Assembly (NCBI GenBank): GCA_029718625.1 | Contig: CM056383.1 | Span: 22,731,930 to 22,795,929 of the forward strand | Origin: Synaphobranchus kaupii | Lineage: Eukaryota; Chordata; Actinopteri; Anguilliformes; Synaphobranchidae | Reading direction: 5' to 3' | Length of the DNA: 64,000 nucleotides | Part shown: positions 11,895-23,300 of the stretch, one piece after another | How the letters are laid out: the number at the start of each line of letters is the position of its first letter | Numbering within the stretch: position 1 is the first letter of the stretch | Position numbers and translations under genes: made by a program | Notes under the pieces: generated by a model | The model's input: only the letters and a program-made list of their open reading frames with translations | The model's database searches: none | Told to the model about the DNA's origin: nothing

Positions 11895-12250
11895 GCTAAG
11901 GATTTAGGCTCGGCTTGTGTTCAACCTCCCGAAGTTCTCACACGTCACCCCCCTGCTGAGGTCACTCCACTGGCTGCCAGTCGTGGCCAGGATCAGGTTC
12001 AAAGTTCTGACCCTGGCCTACACTGCAGCCAAAAGGTCAGGCCTCTCCTACCTACAGGACTTAATCCAGCACTACGCTCCTGTTTGACCACTTCTCTCTG
12101 CTGCTGCAGGGCGACTTGCACTTCCCTCCCTCCGTGTTAACGGCTCCCGCTCGTCACGACTGCGGAGCTTTTCCACTCTAGCTGAAACACTGTCTGTTTT
12201 CCGTCGTGGTCTGAAAACACACTTTTTCAGACTCCACCTCAAGTAAACTA
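11895..12250 (+). pseudogene. L2 LINE ORF2 C-terminal fragment
   Basis: The sequence matches the end of the reverse-transcriptase protein of the L2 copy at 31,455-32,745: 'RLVFNLP', a '[12 protein letters not shown]' block and the final 'KTHFFRLHLK'-like end. It lacks the catalytic part and has internal stops. It retains 'ttcaaagttctgaccctgg', which shows that the other copy lost 7 bp at this point. Copy A of the composite repeat begins 5 bp after it. Confidence 0.7.
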
Positions 12251-13869
12251 CCTATCAGATCAAAAACGTCTACGACATGAAAAAAGCCAAGTTACTCACG
12301 CATAGCCTACATAGCGCTGTCTATAAGTTCTTAATTCCAACTTGCAAAAACTAGGCCTGCCTTTAAAAGTCTTGATATTAAAATGTGGCCAAGTTACAAT
12401 TAACAATATTGCCTATCGTAGCTCACACTAAATAAACTAGCTCTATTCCAAAGCAATGCTATCCAAACTTTCCTAAATTATTTAATGCAACTTGGCCCTG
12501 TGTTTCTTCATCTTTGCATGTGAAGAGATTGTGCCTCATGGAACAACATATGATTTCAATGAATGTTTTTAACAGTTGATGAATAATTACACTCCAGAAA
12601 GGATATGATTGTACATTGCTGGCAAGTTTACTTTAGAAAATGTACAGGTTTTAAAATGTTAACTGCTGCTACAGAATTCTTTACAATTCACAAACAGACA
12701 TTTATATGAAGAAACATCATGTACAATAGAGAAGGGGTGATGAATAAATAAATGCAGATAAAAATGAGTAATATTTTTACCTAGAAAATAGCATACATAT
12801 AGCATTTTTACAAACGTATCCTGACATGTTTGTGGGTCAGATGGTGGCAAATAAGTAATAGTACCAATTTTCTTAACATAATAGTATTTATGATATTTGC
12901 AAACAGAATTTTGTGAACACAAGGATATCTATGCTCTGTAGGACCACACAGGTTTTGATAGAAATACATAATAATAATAATTATAATAATAATACATTTT
13001 ATTCATTCTGTGCTTTTCATAGACCCAAAGCAGTGGATGCAGACAATTGTTCAAACATGCCCTATAGTGTAGTCATTTTTCTGTTTAATTTCTAATTGCA
13101 ACACATCTGAATCAGAGTATTTCCACTATAAATTATTTTTATTTTGCAGTTTGATGTGGCACATACAGTTTCGTTGACCACATTCTCTTGAGATGGTAAG
13201 ATGAAGAAACACAGGGCAAAGTAGCATTAAATAATTTAGGAAAGTTTATTTATTTATTTATTTCGGCAGGCATATAGTCACACTTCATCACAATTTCTGT
13301 AATATGCCCTGAACAAACACAGTACCTGCCGAAAAGGGATACGGGAAAAAGCAGACTGCTTATCAAAGTCCCGCCCCAATTCCCAAATCAAATTTGAATG
13401 TTCACATTAAACATTTGTTTAAAACAGATTATTTCGTATCACAACAGCATAGCTGAATTTGCTTTATAACAAAACAGTCCGAGAAAGAAAAAATAAAATA
13501 AAATAAAATAAACAAAATAATAAAGTCTAAATAAGTCGAATTTAAATGTACATATCATACATTAGTCAAAACAATTTGTTTCATTTCAACAGCAAACAGT
13601 CCAGAATATTGTTCAGATAATGTCCAAATAAATGTGTCCGTTTCTTCGTTTTTATGCTGCTCGAGTGTCCCCTGCACCAGTGCCCACACGCCTGGTAGAG
13701 AATGCCTTATCAATAGCGTTAAATGACCAGCTTAGAAGCTCCATCCTGAGCAGGTTGTACTGCCGGTGTCTGATGTCTTGTGTTGCAAGATCCAAGATCA
13801 AGTATAAACCGCTTACAATGTTTTTGCACATCGTGACATTGTTTTCATTTCATGATAACCCACTATTGT

Positions 13870-16800
13870 TTATATTTGGTAGTCTCCTACCATCTTACAT
13901 TTTATCCTACTCTTGAAGACCTTCAGATTCGTAGACGATTTAATCTCAACATTTAAACTGTTCCAAAGCTTAACCCCCACATTAGAAAAAGAATGACCTC
14001 TGAGTGTAGAATTCATCAGTTTTTGTTTGTAAATCATGCTTCCTCTCAAGTTGTGTATGTCATCTCTCTTTAAAAACAGATCCTGTATATTTACGGGTAA
14101 AAGACTTTTGGAGGCTAAGAATAATATTTGTAAGGTATTATACTTAATTATGTCATGCAACTTGAGAAACTTTGCCTTAATGAACAAATCATTAGTGTGA
14201 TCTCTATATGGGACACAATATACAACTCTCAGTGCCCTTTTTTGGAGTTTAAACAGCGGCGCTGTAGTGTCTTTGTAAGTGTGACCCCACACTTCGACAC
14301 AGTAATGAAGGTGGGGTGTTATGAGTGCCGAGTAAATTGTCTTAAGTGAATGTTGATTGAGTAATTTCTGCATTTTCCACAAAATAGACACGCTTTTGGC
14401 CAACTTACATTGAACTAGCTTCACATGTGGTTTCCATGTCAGAAGGCAATCTACCGTAACCCCCAGAATCTTGTGTTCGTTCACTAGTTCAATGATGGTA
14501 CCATTGACCTTTAAGTTTATGTTTTCCTTCAGGCCTCTTTTCCCGAATAATATAAATTTTGTCTTTGAAAGGTTTAGTGATAATTTATTAATATTAAACC
14601 ACGTGTGAAGCTTTGACATTTCATTGTTAACTAATTTGACCATTTGATTAAGATCAGTTCCAGAGCAGAGGATATTTGTGTCGTCCGCGAATAAAATAAA
14701 TTTTAGGACGTCAGATACTCTGACTATGTCATTAATATACAGTATAAATAATTTTGGTCCTAGGACTGACCCCTGCGGGAGCCCACAGGTGATGTCCAGG
14801 CGTGTTGATATGCTGTCCCCTATCTGAACAAATTGAACTCTATTTGATAGGTAACTCTTTATCCATTGTAATGCGATTCCTCTAACTCCATATCTGTACA
14901 ATTTTTCAATCAATATGCTGTGGTTTATCGTGTCAAAAGCTTTTTTCAGGTCAATGAAGATGCCTATAGTGTATAATTTCCGGTCTAACGCGTCCTTGAT
15001 CATTTCTATGGATTCTGTTAGGGCCAGTGCTGTTGAATGTTTCTTTCTGAACCCGTATTGGCTGTCACATAGCAGTTTGTGCTTTTCAATGAACTTATCT
15101 AATCTGACATTAAAGAGCTTAATAATAATAATTATAATAATAATAATTTTTGAGCACTGTGGTAAAATTGAAACAGGACGATAATTTGAAAACTCATGTT
15201 TGTCTCCACTTTTGTACAGAGGAAGAACTCTTGCTATCTTCATTTTATCTGGAAACACGCCATTACAGAATGATAAGTTACATATATACATAAGCGGAGG
15301 TATAATCGCTTTTGATATACTTTTTAACAACGTCATGTCTATCTGGTCTACGTCAGTGGATGTCTTAGCTGTGCAATCTCTCAGTATTGCTATGATTTCA
15401 GTTTGTGTGACAGGATATAGAAATAATGACTCTGTTTTTACCTCACCGCCCCTATCAAAGTGATCCCACTGCAGGAGTGAGGATGGAATGGCCTTGGCTA
15501 GCTCCGGACCAACGCTAACAAAGTAATTGTTGAAACTATCTACTATCACCTTATTATCTTCTTCCCTCCTGTTGTTTATATTGAAATGGTCAGAGAATGT
15601 CCGCTTGGCATTTCGCCCAGAGACAGAATTTATTATATTCCAGAGATTTCTGGTGTAGTTTGTTTTCTGTTAGTAACTTGTCATAATAATCTTTTTTATG
15701 TTTCCTCAGCAAATATGTCACTCTGTTTCTGAAACGTTTGTATTTTGCATATGATTGTACACTCCTTTCCTTTATAAACTGTTTATATAAGCTGTTTTTT
15801 TTTCTGCAGGCATTCGCGATGGTCTTAGTATACCAAGGCCTTTTTTCCTTGGCTTTATTATCCTTGCTCGAAGTTTTGACTACCGGGCAGTGCTTATCAT
15901 ATAGTGAATTTATTGTGTTTAAGAAGGCCTCATAGGCTTTGTTTGTGTCCCTTTCAGTCAATACATCATTCCACTTTTGTTTCATCATATCTTGTTCAAG
16001 ATCTTTGAGTCTCTTTTCGTTTCTAATTCTTTTTAAGGTTTTTGACACTGGTTTCTGATCCATAGTGTGTTTCCAGTCACAGATAGCGAAGACTGGAAGG
16101 TGATCAGAGATATCATTTATCATAATACCACTTGTTATTACAGTGTCCAGTATATTTGTATAGATATTGTCAATTAGTGTGGCACTATGTTTAGTGATTC
16201 TGCTTGGCCGGGTGATTAGTGGTCGCATTCCGCACGCATACATTGTGTTAACAAAGTCCTCAATCAACTTGTTATCGTTGGGATTTAATATGTCTACGTT
16301 AAAGTCACCACACATAAAAACATTTCTCTGTTTCATGTTTGCTAGTATTTCTCCCAGGCAATTGCTGAATAAATCTATTTTTGAACTGGGTGCTCTGTAA
16401 ACGCTGCATATAACAGTTTTTTCTACCTTTCAGCATTGAAAATTCAATTGTCACACACTCCATTACATTTTCAACGACAATTGACATGCTTTCCAGTATC
16501 TCAAAATTTATGCTCTCATCAATAAACAGGGCAACCCCTCCACCAGATTTGTTAATTCTGCTCTTACACACAAAATTATACCCTTCCAGGTGGAAGTCCA
16601 TGCATTTCTCATCGTTAATCCAAGTTTCCGACACTGCAATAATGTTGAAAGGTTTAGCAAATGTCAATAGATAATCCTGTATCTGTTCAAAGTTGGCGTA
16701 TAAACTCCTGCTATTGAAGTGGATTATTGACAGCTTTCCATCCATGCTAATGTCCTCGTTGAACTGGTCTTCCAAGTAATATCCACATTTGTTTATTCCA

Positions 16801-16961
16801 TTATAATAAAAGTGTCTGTCCGGATCAACTTCTTCATTCGGGTCTTTTGATCTTTGATGCTGGTTAGATGTCATACTCACGTTTTCATAATCAGCAATTA
16901 TATCCACCAATTCATTCATTTTAATCAGTGAAGCTTTGCTTTTTGGTTGAACTGAGTTCAT
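13870..16961 (-). pseudogene. LINE ORF2: AP endonuclease plus reverse transcriptase, frameshifted
   Basis: Endonuclease motifs come first: 'AVSETWIND' with its catalytic Glu, 'CGDFNVD' and 'ISDHLPVFA' with the final Asp-His pair. A linker follows, then the reverse transcriptase: motif A 'FIDLKKAFDTINH', motif B '[10 protein letters not shown]' and motif C 'FADDTN' with both catalytic Asp. The protein ends 'KSRIKCKMVGDYQI'. Two one-base shifts break it: one in an A run near 16,420 inside the endonuclease, one near 15,660 between the domains. Between two RT blocks a run of nine Ile codons replaces the normal residues (15,121-15,147). The longest intact part is the 559-codon reading at 13,870-15,549. 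Confidence 0.85.
15121..15147 (-). repeat. AAT microsatellite coding for nine isoleucines in the RT
   Basis: The plus strand reads AAT repeats with one shifted unit; on the minus strand they give nine Ile codons between 'CSK' and 'KLFNVRLDKF'. The reading frame is kept. Other AAT tracts occur at 12,968-12,998 and 18,888-18,915. Confidence 0.85.
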
Positions 16962-16988
16962 GGAGTTTTCACGTAGTTTTCACGTACC

Positions 16989-17718
16989 TTACTGTTCAAA
17001 TTTCTCCAGCTCCTCCAACGCCCTGATCAGCACCGGTCTGGTATTTTCTGGAGATGACCCATTGGGTTTGATATAAACTTTACAATTCGCCGTCCAGGTG
17101 TTTTCCTTTCTTCAGTTGACGAGCTTTCCAAGCGATGGTAGCGTTTACTTTGCTGAGATTTTCGTTGATAAACACATTAGATCCTTTCAGCTTTTTACCC
17201 TACTTCAGCAGAGCAACTTTGTATTTCCTACTTGTGAATCTCAGCACCACGGCGCGGGTTTCGTTGTCACGGCCTCCGTTAACTTTTTTCTTGGGAAGCA
17301 GATAGCAAGAATCCACATTGGCGAGATCCATGTCGATGTTTTTGGAGTTTAGAAACTCCGCCACCTGCATTTCCACAGATTGGATGTCTGCCTCGTTTGG
17401 CTCCTCATGGGCCCCCATCGCCCTGGTATAGCTCCTGGGTTTAATCCTGAGACCTGTGATGATCACATCATTGAGCTTCCCGTGCTGTTCAAGCTCCTCC
17501 ACTCTGATGGTTAGAGACTTTATCAGCTGGTCTTTCTTGACATTTTCCTCTTTGAGGTTTCGGAACTCCTTCAATAAATCGTTCAGTTGGACCATGATAC
17601 CATCAAGGCTTTCCAGTTGGACCAGTTGGAACTTGATACCTTCAAGGCTTTCCATGATTACTGACAAGTCCGGTGGATTGGACTGGCTCGATTTGACTGT
17701 CTTGTCTGTCTTGCCCAT
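16989..17718 (-). pseudogene. LINE ORF1 protein, broken
   Basis: Begins with MGKTDKTVKSS. Residues about 20-80 form a leucine-rich coiled coil, followed by a segment typical of LINE ORF1 RNA-binding proteins (LLPKKK, then ALLK). A TAG at 17,197-17,199 replaces what is probably a glutamine codon, and a one-base frameshift lies near 17,080. Beyond them the reading continues to a stop at 16,989. The protein would bind element RNA. It lies 28 bp upstream of ORF2. Confidence 0.7.
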
Positions 17719-19299
17719 TTTCAGTGGTTTTTAAGGATTTGTTATATGGTTTTCTACCGCCAGCTGTACCGCTTGGTTCCCGTACAGCCTGCTATTGTTT
17801 CGTTGAGCTTATCATTCAGTTCTCTCTCCCCCCACATTTCCAGCTGCAGCTGTTGCCTTGAGCTGTTGCCTTGAGCTGTTGTATAGCATTGCTTTGGAAT
17901 AGAGCTAGTTTATTTAGTGTGAGCTACGATAGGCAATATTGTTCATTGTAACTTGGCCACATTTTGATATCAAGACTTTTAAAGGCAGGCCTAGTTTTTG
18001 CAAGTTGGAATTAAGAACTTATAGACAGCGCTATGTAGGCTATGCGTAAGTAACTTTTTTTATGTCGTAGATGTTTTTGATCTGATATCACTTATTTTTT
18101 ATAGCTAACTAATGATGAATAATGCATGAAGATAAACACGGAGAGAGACATGCATTCCAAAGAAATGTATGCATTCGCTTAACCATAACGCCCTCTATTG
18201 ACAAGAATGAGAACAGTTACCCTATTACAGACAGCACACAATTACATTAAAAGAGTTTGTAGATGAGCAGTATTTAATGTGTAATGAAATACAATGAACA
18301 GCACCACCTGAGCTATGGATCATGAAGAAGCATGTAAATTAATGAACCAAGTCTATATGGAGACATGCATGCACAATGGGCTAGATGCAAACACATTCTA
18401 GCTGAAAGACATACAGCCTAAATAGCTAGTACAGCCTAAATTGTTTGCATCAGTAAAATATGGAAATACAGTTTTAAAATAGGGCTATTAGTATTCTATG
18501 AAATACATTTAACGTTCGGCTATTCAACACTGGATTGCCGGATGCGTAACTCCAACCTTCCATGTGTGGGCTACGAGCTAGCGAGCTCATAAGCACAGCA
18601 GTTTTTTTCCCGGTAGTGTAGAATGTTACCTGCGGGAAATGTTTTGGTACCGGACAGCTAGGTTTAGTTTAGTTTTCTGTAGTGCAATGAATGTAGGCTA
18701 TAATGCATGTTGATTCGCTTCGTAGTAGCCTAGCTTGTATCTGCTTCCTGACGAGAAGCAGACTGACGTTTCTCTGGCAACAGTAACGTTGGCGAACAAG
18801 CTTAATTGGACAACGCATATTTCCCAGGAATCTTAGCCAGAAAGAAAACAATAGATACTACTAAGAAAGTATGTACCAGAGATTATTCTTATTATTATTA
18901 TCATTATTATTATTATAATTAAAAGTGTTTGCAGTAAGCTACATTATCAGCAGAGTAGCGTAGACTAGAGCCACATTCGGAGGCTATTTTTTTTTTTTTT
19001 TTTAAAGTGACTATGCATGAATCAGATATGTTTGGGGAATTGGCGGTTTATAAATCCGATCTCTTAAAGGCTTGCAACTTAAAGGAAGCTATCATCAATT
19101 CTTAATGTAGGCTATTATCGTAAATTCATAATTTTCCTAGTAGTTAATTTTATGGTGACATTGTGTTATGTGTGAAAAAGATTAAGTGAACAGAGCTGAA
19201 GTGAAGAAATTAATGAATAAAGAAATGTTGGCCGAGGCAAGGGTACGTTGAGGTTCGGTTTCTACAGTCAGTCAGTCATGACTGCAAGAGCAGAGCGTA

Positions 19300-19349
19300 A
19301 CACCCTCCCCAAACCAGACAAGAGCGAGCGTCCGGTTTGGGGAGGGTGT
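19300..19349. repeat. Perfect 16-bp hairpin in the copy A body
   Basis: acaccctccccaaacc (19,300-19,315) and its exact complement (19,334-19,349) surround an 18-base loop. The same hairpin is present in copy C at 43,828-43,877 and absent in copy B. Confidence 0.85.
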
Positions 19350-19507
19350 GATATAGTACAAGTGAAATACAAGTGAAACATTTAACAGTTAATATTGGAA
19401 ACCTCTTTTGCCTTTGCAATAAAAATACGTTAATGTGTTAATGTGAAAATAATAACAGTCTAAGAAATGAAAAGTACTGTTGCACATTGTTTTTGTGGAA
19501 AATAAGC

Positions 19508-19583
19508 CTGTGCCCTGCTGGGCTCGAACCCACAACCCACTGTGTGAGAGACTGCAGTTCTAACCACAAGGCCACTATAGCTT
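19508..19583 (-). repeat. tRNA-like relic in the copy A body
   Basis: The minus strand has an A-box-like 'tggccttgtggtta' and a B box 'gggttcgagccc' at tRNA spacing. The acceptor stem does not pair, the anticodon stem cannot form and the T stem has a mismatch, so it is not a working tRNA. The central 'ctctcac' recalls tRNA-Glu. Copies lie at 44,041-44,114 and, more diverged, 41,141-41,206. Confidence 0.6.
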
Positions 19584-20049
19584 CTTGGAAAGCATGAAGC
19601 CATTAGCTACATTAAAAAACATTAGTATGAAGCGTTTTTATTGGACGATAAGCTTGATGAGCAGGTATACGGACCATACCCTCAAATAATAATACTCCCC
19701 ATTGGATAACATCGCGACGGAGGCAGGCAGTTTGGCAGGAAAAATGGGAAGAAGAAGAAGATGAAGCGGAAGAGGAAGGAGAAAAACGGCAAAATAACCC
19801 AAGTTTGGGGCTTTATTGTGTGGATGTGTGAAGTTATATCTGAATGCTGTGTGGTTACATGAGGTCAGAACATACAGAAGTTAATGTTTTTAAGGGCTGA
19901 GAGTCTATGGTCATTGTGGTTACTTCTGTAGGAAACCCTGAAAAGTGCCAAACTCTCTGTGCTGTATAGGTTTGGGGCATGCCCCACCAAGCCGTAACTT
20001 GGCGGATGGCATACTTGCCATCCCAATATACGGCCATTCTATAGTACTC

Positions 20050-20235
20050 GCTTCCTGTTTTTTGCTTGTTTTCTATTTAACTTGTGTTTTTTTGTGTGGT
20101 TATTTTATAGTTCATAATGTACAGTATAGCTGACTGTGTACTATTCATGTTCATTACTAGGGATAGCGCCTACGCTGTGAGAAATTTGTGCTTTGTCAGA
20201 TCTGCTTTGTAGTCGCGTCAATGACCTTCAATATG
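20050..20235 (+). mobile_element. L2 LINE 3' untranslated part, left piece
   Basis: Aligns with 32,510-32,660 of the larger L2 copy, including 'ttcattactagggatag' and 'gtgctttg'. LTR 3 interrupts it, and the L2 continues at 21,146-21,215. About 200 bp to the left (19,841-20,049) hold nothing I recognise. Confidence 0.6.
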
Positions 20236-21138
20236 TGATGCTCTCACTCCCGTCCTTTTGTGTCCCGTGTTTTACCTGTTTCCTCTCGTATCGTGTTGTT
20301 TGTATCCCCTGTTTCTTTCCCTCGTGCTGCAGGTTGGGCGTGGTTTTCCCTTTCGTGTCACTCTGTTCCACTACTCTTTATCCGCCTATTCCTTTCCTTC
20401 TCTCCGCATGCATTCTGCACACTCTCTGTGCCGTTAATCACTCACGCATATATTCGCACGCGGCACTTAATTGATACTTGTTAACTGTTGTATTTAGTCA
20501 CCCGGTGTTCTTTGTCCTGTGCCAGTTCGTTAAGTCTCTTTCTAGTAATACCCTGGTCTCGTGGATACTTTGTATCTAGTCCTGTCTTGCCTGCTGAAAA
20601 GCTTTCATTCTGAATCAGCGTTACTCGCTATTTTCCAGTCTTGTCCAGCTTTAATTAGCTCTCGCCAGGAACGGCGTTAACACGCTGTTCATTCTGTCCT
20701 GCCTCGCTGTTACTAATTTTGTCTGCTCCAAGTCTACCAGCCTGCAGCTGTGTGTGCATCCAGCCTGTGCTCCAGTTCTGCCCATCTACAGCTGTGTACG
20801 CTTCCTGCCTGTGCTGCGGTTCTGCCAACCTGCTGCTGTGTGTACGTCCAGCCGGTGCTCCAGTTCTGCTAACCTGCAGCTGTTCGTGCCCACTCCACTC
20901 TACCCGGTCTCCCGCTCCCCCTCTGCTCAACTAGCCCGGATTCCTGCCACTATCCAGTCCCTGGCCTCACCCGCTCCCACTGATCCCCTGCTAATCCATA
21001 CCTGGTTTCTGTCTTGTCTGTCTCTCTCCCTATGCTTCAGGAGGAATTCTTGTCGAAGCAATAAATTATTGGAGTTCTTGGAATTCCTTGTGTGTTGAGT
21101 CGTGCATTTGGGTCCAGTTCATACTCGGAACCGTAACA
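20236..21138 (+). mobile_element. Solo LTR, Gypsy-like (LTR 3)
   Basis: Starts TGATGC and ends CCGTAACA, and is flanked on both sides by caatatg (20,229-20,235 and 21,139-21,145). The LTR carries 'gctgcaggttgggcgtgg', an AATAAA signal near 21,060 and the closing 'gtgcatttgggtcc'. It sits inside an L2 tail whose two halves join cleanly across it. No internal coding region is present. Confidence 0.8.
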
Positions 21139-21145
21139 CAATATG

Positions 21146-21215
21146 CACTTATTGTACGTCGCTTTGGATAAAAGCATCTGCCAAATAATTGTAATGTAAA
21201 TGTAATGTATAAATA
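21146..21215 (+). mobile_element. L2 LINE tail, right piece
   Basis: 'cgtcgctttggataaaagca' is followed by 'tctgccaaat' and TGTAA-type tail repeats, the ordinary end of fish L2 elements. It continues the piece at 20,050-20,235 and gives the orientation of that insertion. Confidence 0.75.
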
Positions 21216-21252
21216 TTAATAATATATGCGTGGGTCATTCATTTAACTATAG

Positions 21253-21961
21253 TGTCACGTCCCGTGCCTCTGTGTCTTGATTTCCTGGTTATCCGTTTCT
21301 ATGTGCATTCCGTTCCGTGTTTTCCCTTTTCCCCATTTCGTGTCTCCACTTCCCACACCTGATATGTGTTTCCTCATGTTGTCTCATTTCACCTGTTCCT
21401 CATTGTCTCGTTAGTAATCTGGCATATAAACTCCCGTTTCTTTGTTCTGTGCCAGATCGTCTTGTGCCTTGCGCTCGTGTTGTCTTTCCAGCAGTTTTGA
21501 ATTCCTGTCTGCTCCTTGTTCCTGTGTCACCGTCCTGTTCCTGTGTCACCGTCCTGTTCCTGTGTCACCGTCCTGTTCCTGTGTCACCGTCCTGTTCCTG
21601 TGTCACCGTCCTGTTCCTGTTCTCCTGCCTGTTCCTGTTCTCCTGCCTGTTCCTGCCCAGCACTGCCTGTCCAGCCCTCCTGCCCTTCCCTGTCCGGGCC
21701 CTGCTCCTGCCCTTCGCCCTCCTGATCCCCTGCTCTGACGGATTCCCCGGTTCTGACCCCTGCCTATTCCTGGACTTCGCTTTGGCCCATCCTGCATTGC
21801 CCTGTTCACTGGACTTTGTCCCCTGCCTGGATTTCACTATGTTTCTGCCTGCCCTGTATTGCACTGATTGCTGGACCTTGACCCATTTCTGTCTGACCTC
21901 GAATAAAGCCTATTCCCATTACTCTGGTGTCTGCAATTGGTTCCGATCCGTTTACGTAACA
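21253..21961 (+). mobile_element. Solo LTR, Gypsy-like (LTR 4)
   Basis: Starts TGTCACGTCC and ends ACGTAACA, with ctatag directly on both sides (21,247-21,252 and 21,962-21,967). It has a TATAAA-like motif near 21,425, 'gtgccagatcg' as in related LTRs, and an AATAAA signal at 21,902. A minisatellite (21,513-21,661) lies in the middle. The 216-residue frame across it comes from the pyrimidine-rich strand and is not a gene. Confidence 0.8.
21513..21661 (+). repeat. 19-bp minisatellite inside LTR 4
   Basis: About five or six head-to-tail copies of 'cctgttcctgtgtcaccgt' are followed by two 18-bp variants 'cctgttcctgttctcctg'. The tract explains the repeated 'SPSCSCVTVLFLCHRPVPV' type frames around it. 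Confidence 0.9.
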
Positions 21962-21967
21962 CTATAG

Positions 21968-23084
21968 TTCAAATACTATATAATTTGATTGTGTCAGTCA
22001 AAAACAACTGACAATTGTTTGTAACAAAACAGGATACCTCACACAGAAAAATAAATTACATGTTGGTTGATTCATCCTGGGCAAGGCACTTTTCCAATGT
22101 GTGCATGGCAATTTGGTATTGAATCCAGACTCTGCCAATAGCCTACAAACTGTAGCTGGCAGCCCTGAGGGTCGACAGATAAATGTCAACTTTGGTGAAT
22201 ATTTCTAAATAAAACAAATATTTTCATTTAATAGTTTACTTCATGTGCTTTACAATGGATTTTAATGCTTCTGGATGATTTCACTTCTAGTCATATAGCT
22301 ATTGTGATTTATGAGAATTGTGTTGCCATTTATGAGCTACAATCTAGCTTTAGTGTATCACAGACCATTTATTAAACCTGCTCACCTGCCACAGATGCTT
22401 CCACCTTTTAGCTTTGCTCCCAGGTTCACTTAGAGCAGCAGGTTTGCATTACACTGGGAATTCTGATGCACCCATGACTCATAATCCTATCTGAGCCATC
22501 TCCCCTGGGCAGTTTATTATTGGCTGTGTGTGTTTAAGAAATTTTCATTGAAATTTTATAAATTCATTTATTTTGCCACAAAATTAACATTACGGTCTCA
22601 TATCACGCAAGTTTGTTGTTAAAAATGTATGGATGTATGAAGTCATATTGTTTTCTGTTTTCTTGTTTTCTGTCTGGGTTAATCTGAGGTTACGTTTAAT
22701 GGATCACAACATTTTAATTGATTTGAGTGCTAATAGGTAATACTCTATAGATCCCAGCAGCACAGGGCAATAAAGCTGAACACTGAGTAGTAATGCACAT
22801 GCATGCAGCCCAATTACACTGAAGGAAATCTCCTTCTAGCTGTCTGCTGCTCAGAGATTCAATCGGATTTCAGTTGGGAATGGAGAGAAGCTACTTGTTC
22901 ACTCCCAGTTTTAACAATTTTTTCTGGGGTCTGTCGAGATGCTAGGAAAATGGAAGGATTGGAAAATACATCTGGGGATGCTCACAGTCTGGACTGACCA
23001 GCCTCTCTGTCTCAAGATGCCAATTCTCTTTGGAAAATGAACCAAATGCTGAATGACAGTCAAACCACTGCATCTTTTCAATTC
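21968..23084. other. Unassigned stretch
   Basis: No gene recognised. Around 22,075-22,150 'gggcaaggcac' followed by 'ttgaatccagactc' hints at an old SINE or tail relic. The 64-residue frame at 22,803-22,997 has no motif. Confidence 0.3.
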
Positions 23085-23300
23085 AACTCATTTCAGTTCA
23101 ATTGTGTTTGTGTAGCACCTTTGACTGAGAAACTGTCACAAAGACACTTTAAAGAAAATTAGGAAAACAAGAAAGTAAATTAGGAACGAGAATGGCACTG
23201 AGAGAGATGCAAATATTGGATGGATTGGCGACCTGTCCAGGGGCTATTCCTGTCTCTCGCCCAATGCATACCGGGATAGGCTCTGACCTGGGTCTCTCAA
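23085..23300 (+). mobile_element. LINE 3'-end relic, family uncertain
   Basis: 'ggattggcgacctgtccagg' followed by 'tctcgcccaatg' and 'ccgggataggctc' is a very common fish repeat ending that I associate with a LINE 3' region. The upstream 'gtgtagcacctttga' part resembles the start of the repeat at 11,122. No protein remains. Confidence 0.5.

Larger units (their letters stand above)
13248..17882 (-). mobile_element. Non-LTR retrotransposon, near full length, inactive
   Basis: The element runs on the minus strand: ORF1 (16,989-17,718), ORF2 (13,870-16,961), about 600 bp of 3' non-coding sequence and a tail of four ATTT units (seen on the plus strand at 13,248-13,264). Its insertion point is fixed by comparison with copies B and C of the composite repeat, where 'aggaaagttt' continues directly into 'ggatagcattgc'. 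The protein order (coiled-coil ORF1, then AP endonuclease plus reverse transcriptase) and a short-repeat tail suit the Jockey/CR1 group; I cannot name the family. Both ORFs are broken. Confidence 0.8.
12255..18085. mobile_element. Foldback head of composite repeat, copy A (split by a LINE)
   Basis: The ends read TCAGATCAAAAACGTC and its complement, with TA on both outer sides. The inverted arms are about 230 bp (12,255-12,520 and 13,200-13,247 joined to 17,883-18,085). Without the LINE at 13,248-17,882 the head would be about 1.2 kb, like copies B (38,559-39,746) and C (41,311-42,536). The 87-residue frame at 12,659-12,922 (minus) recurs in B and C, but the repeats differ in frame, so I do not call it a gene. 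Confidence 0.75.
18086..19840 (+). repeat. Body of composite repeat, copy A
   Basis: This 1.75-kb stretch follows the foldback head and matches 42,537-44,368 (copy C) along its length and 39,747-41,310 (copy B) over most of it. The similarity to C ends after 'ggatgtgtgaagtt'. It contains a tRNA-like stretch (19,508-19,583), a 16-bp hairpin (19,300-19,349) and a purine-rich 'gaagaagaag' tract near 19,750. No long frame is shared between the copies. The left flanks of the three heads differ while the bodies agree, so head and body appear to move or duplicate together. Confidence 0.7.

Noticed and set aside
12659..12922. Possible conserved protein in the foldback head (also at 39,005 and 41,851)
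   Set aside because: It recurs only because the DNA is repeated; copy B has frame changes and no domain is seen.
19508..19583. Possible functional tRNA gene
   Set aside because: A and B boxes are present, but acceptor and anticodon stems do not pair.
21317..21967. 216-residue open frame in LTR 4
   Set aside because: Its length comes from a 19-bp minisatellite and strand composition; the LTR ends and target duplication explain the sequence.
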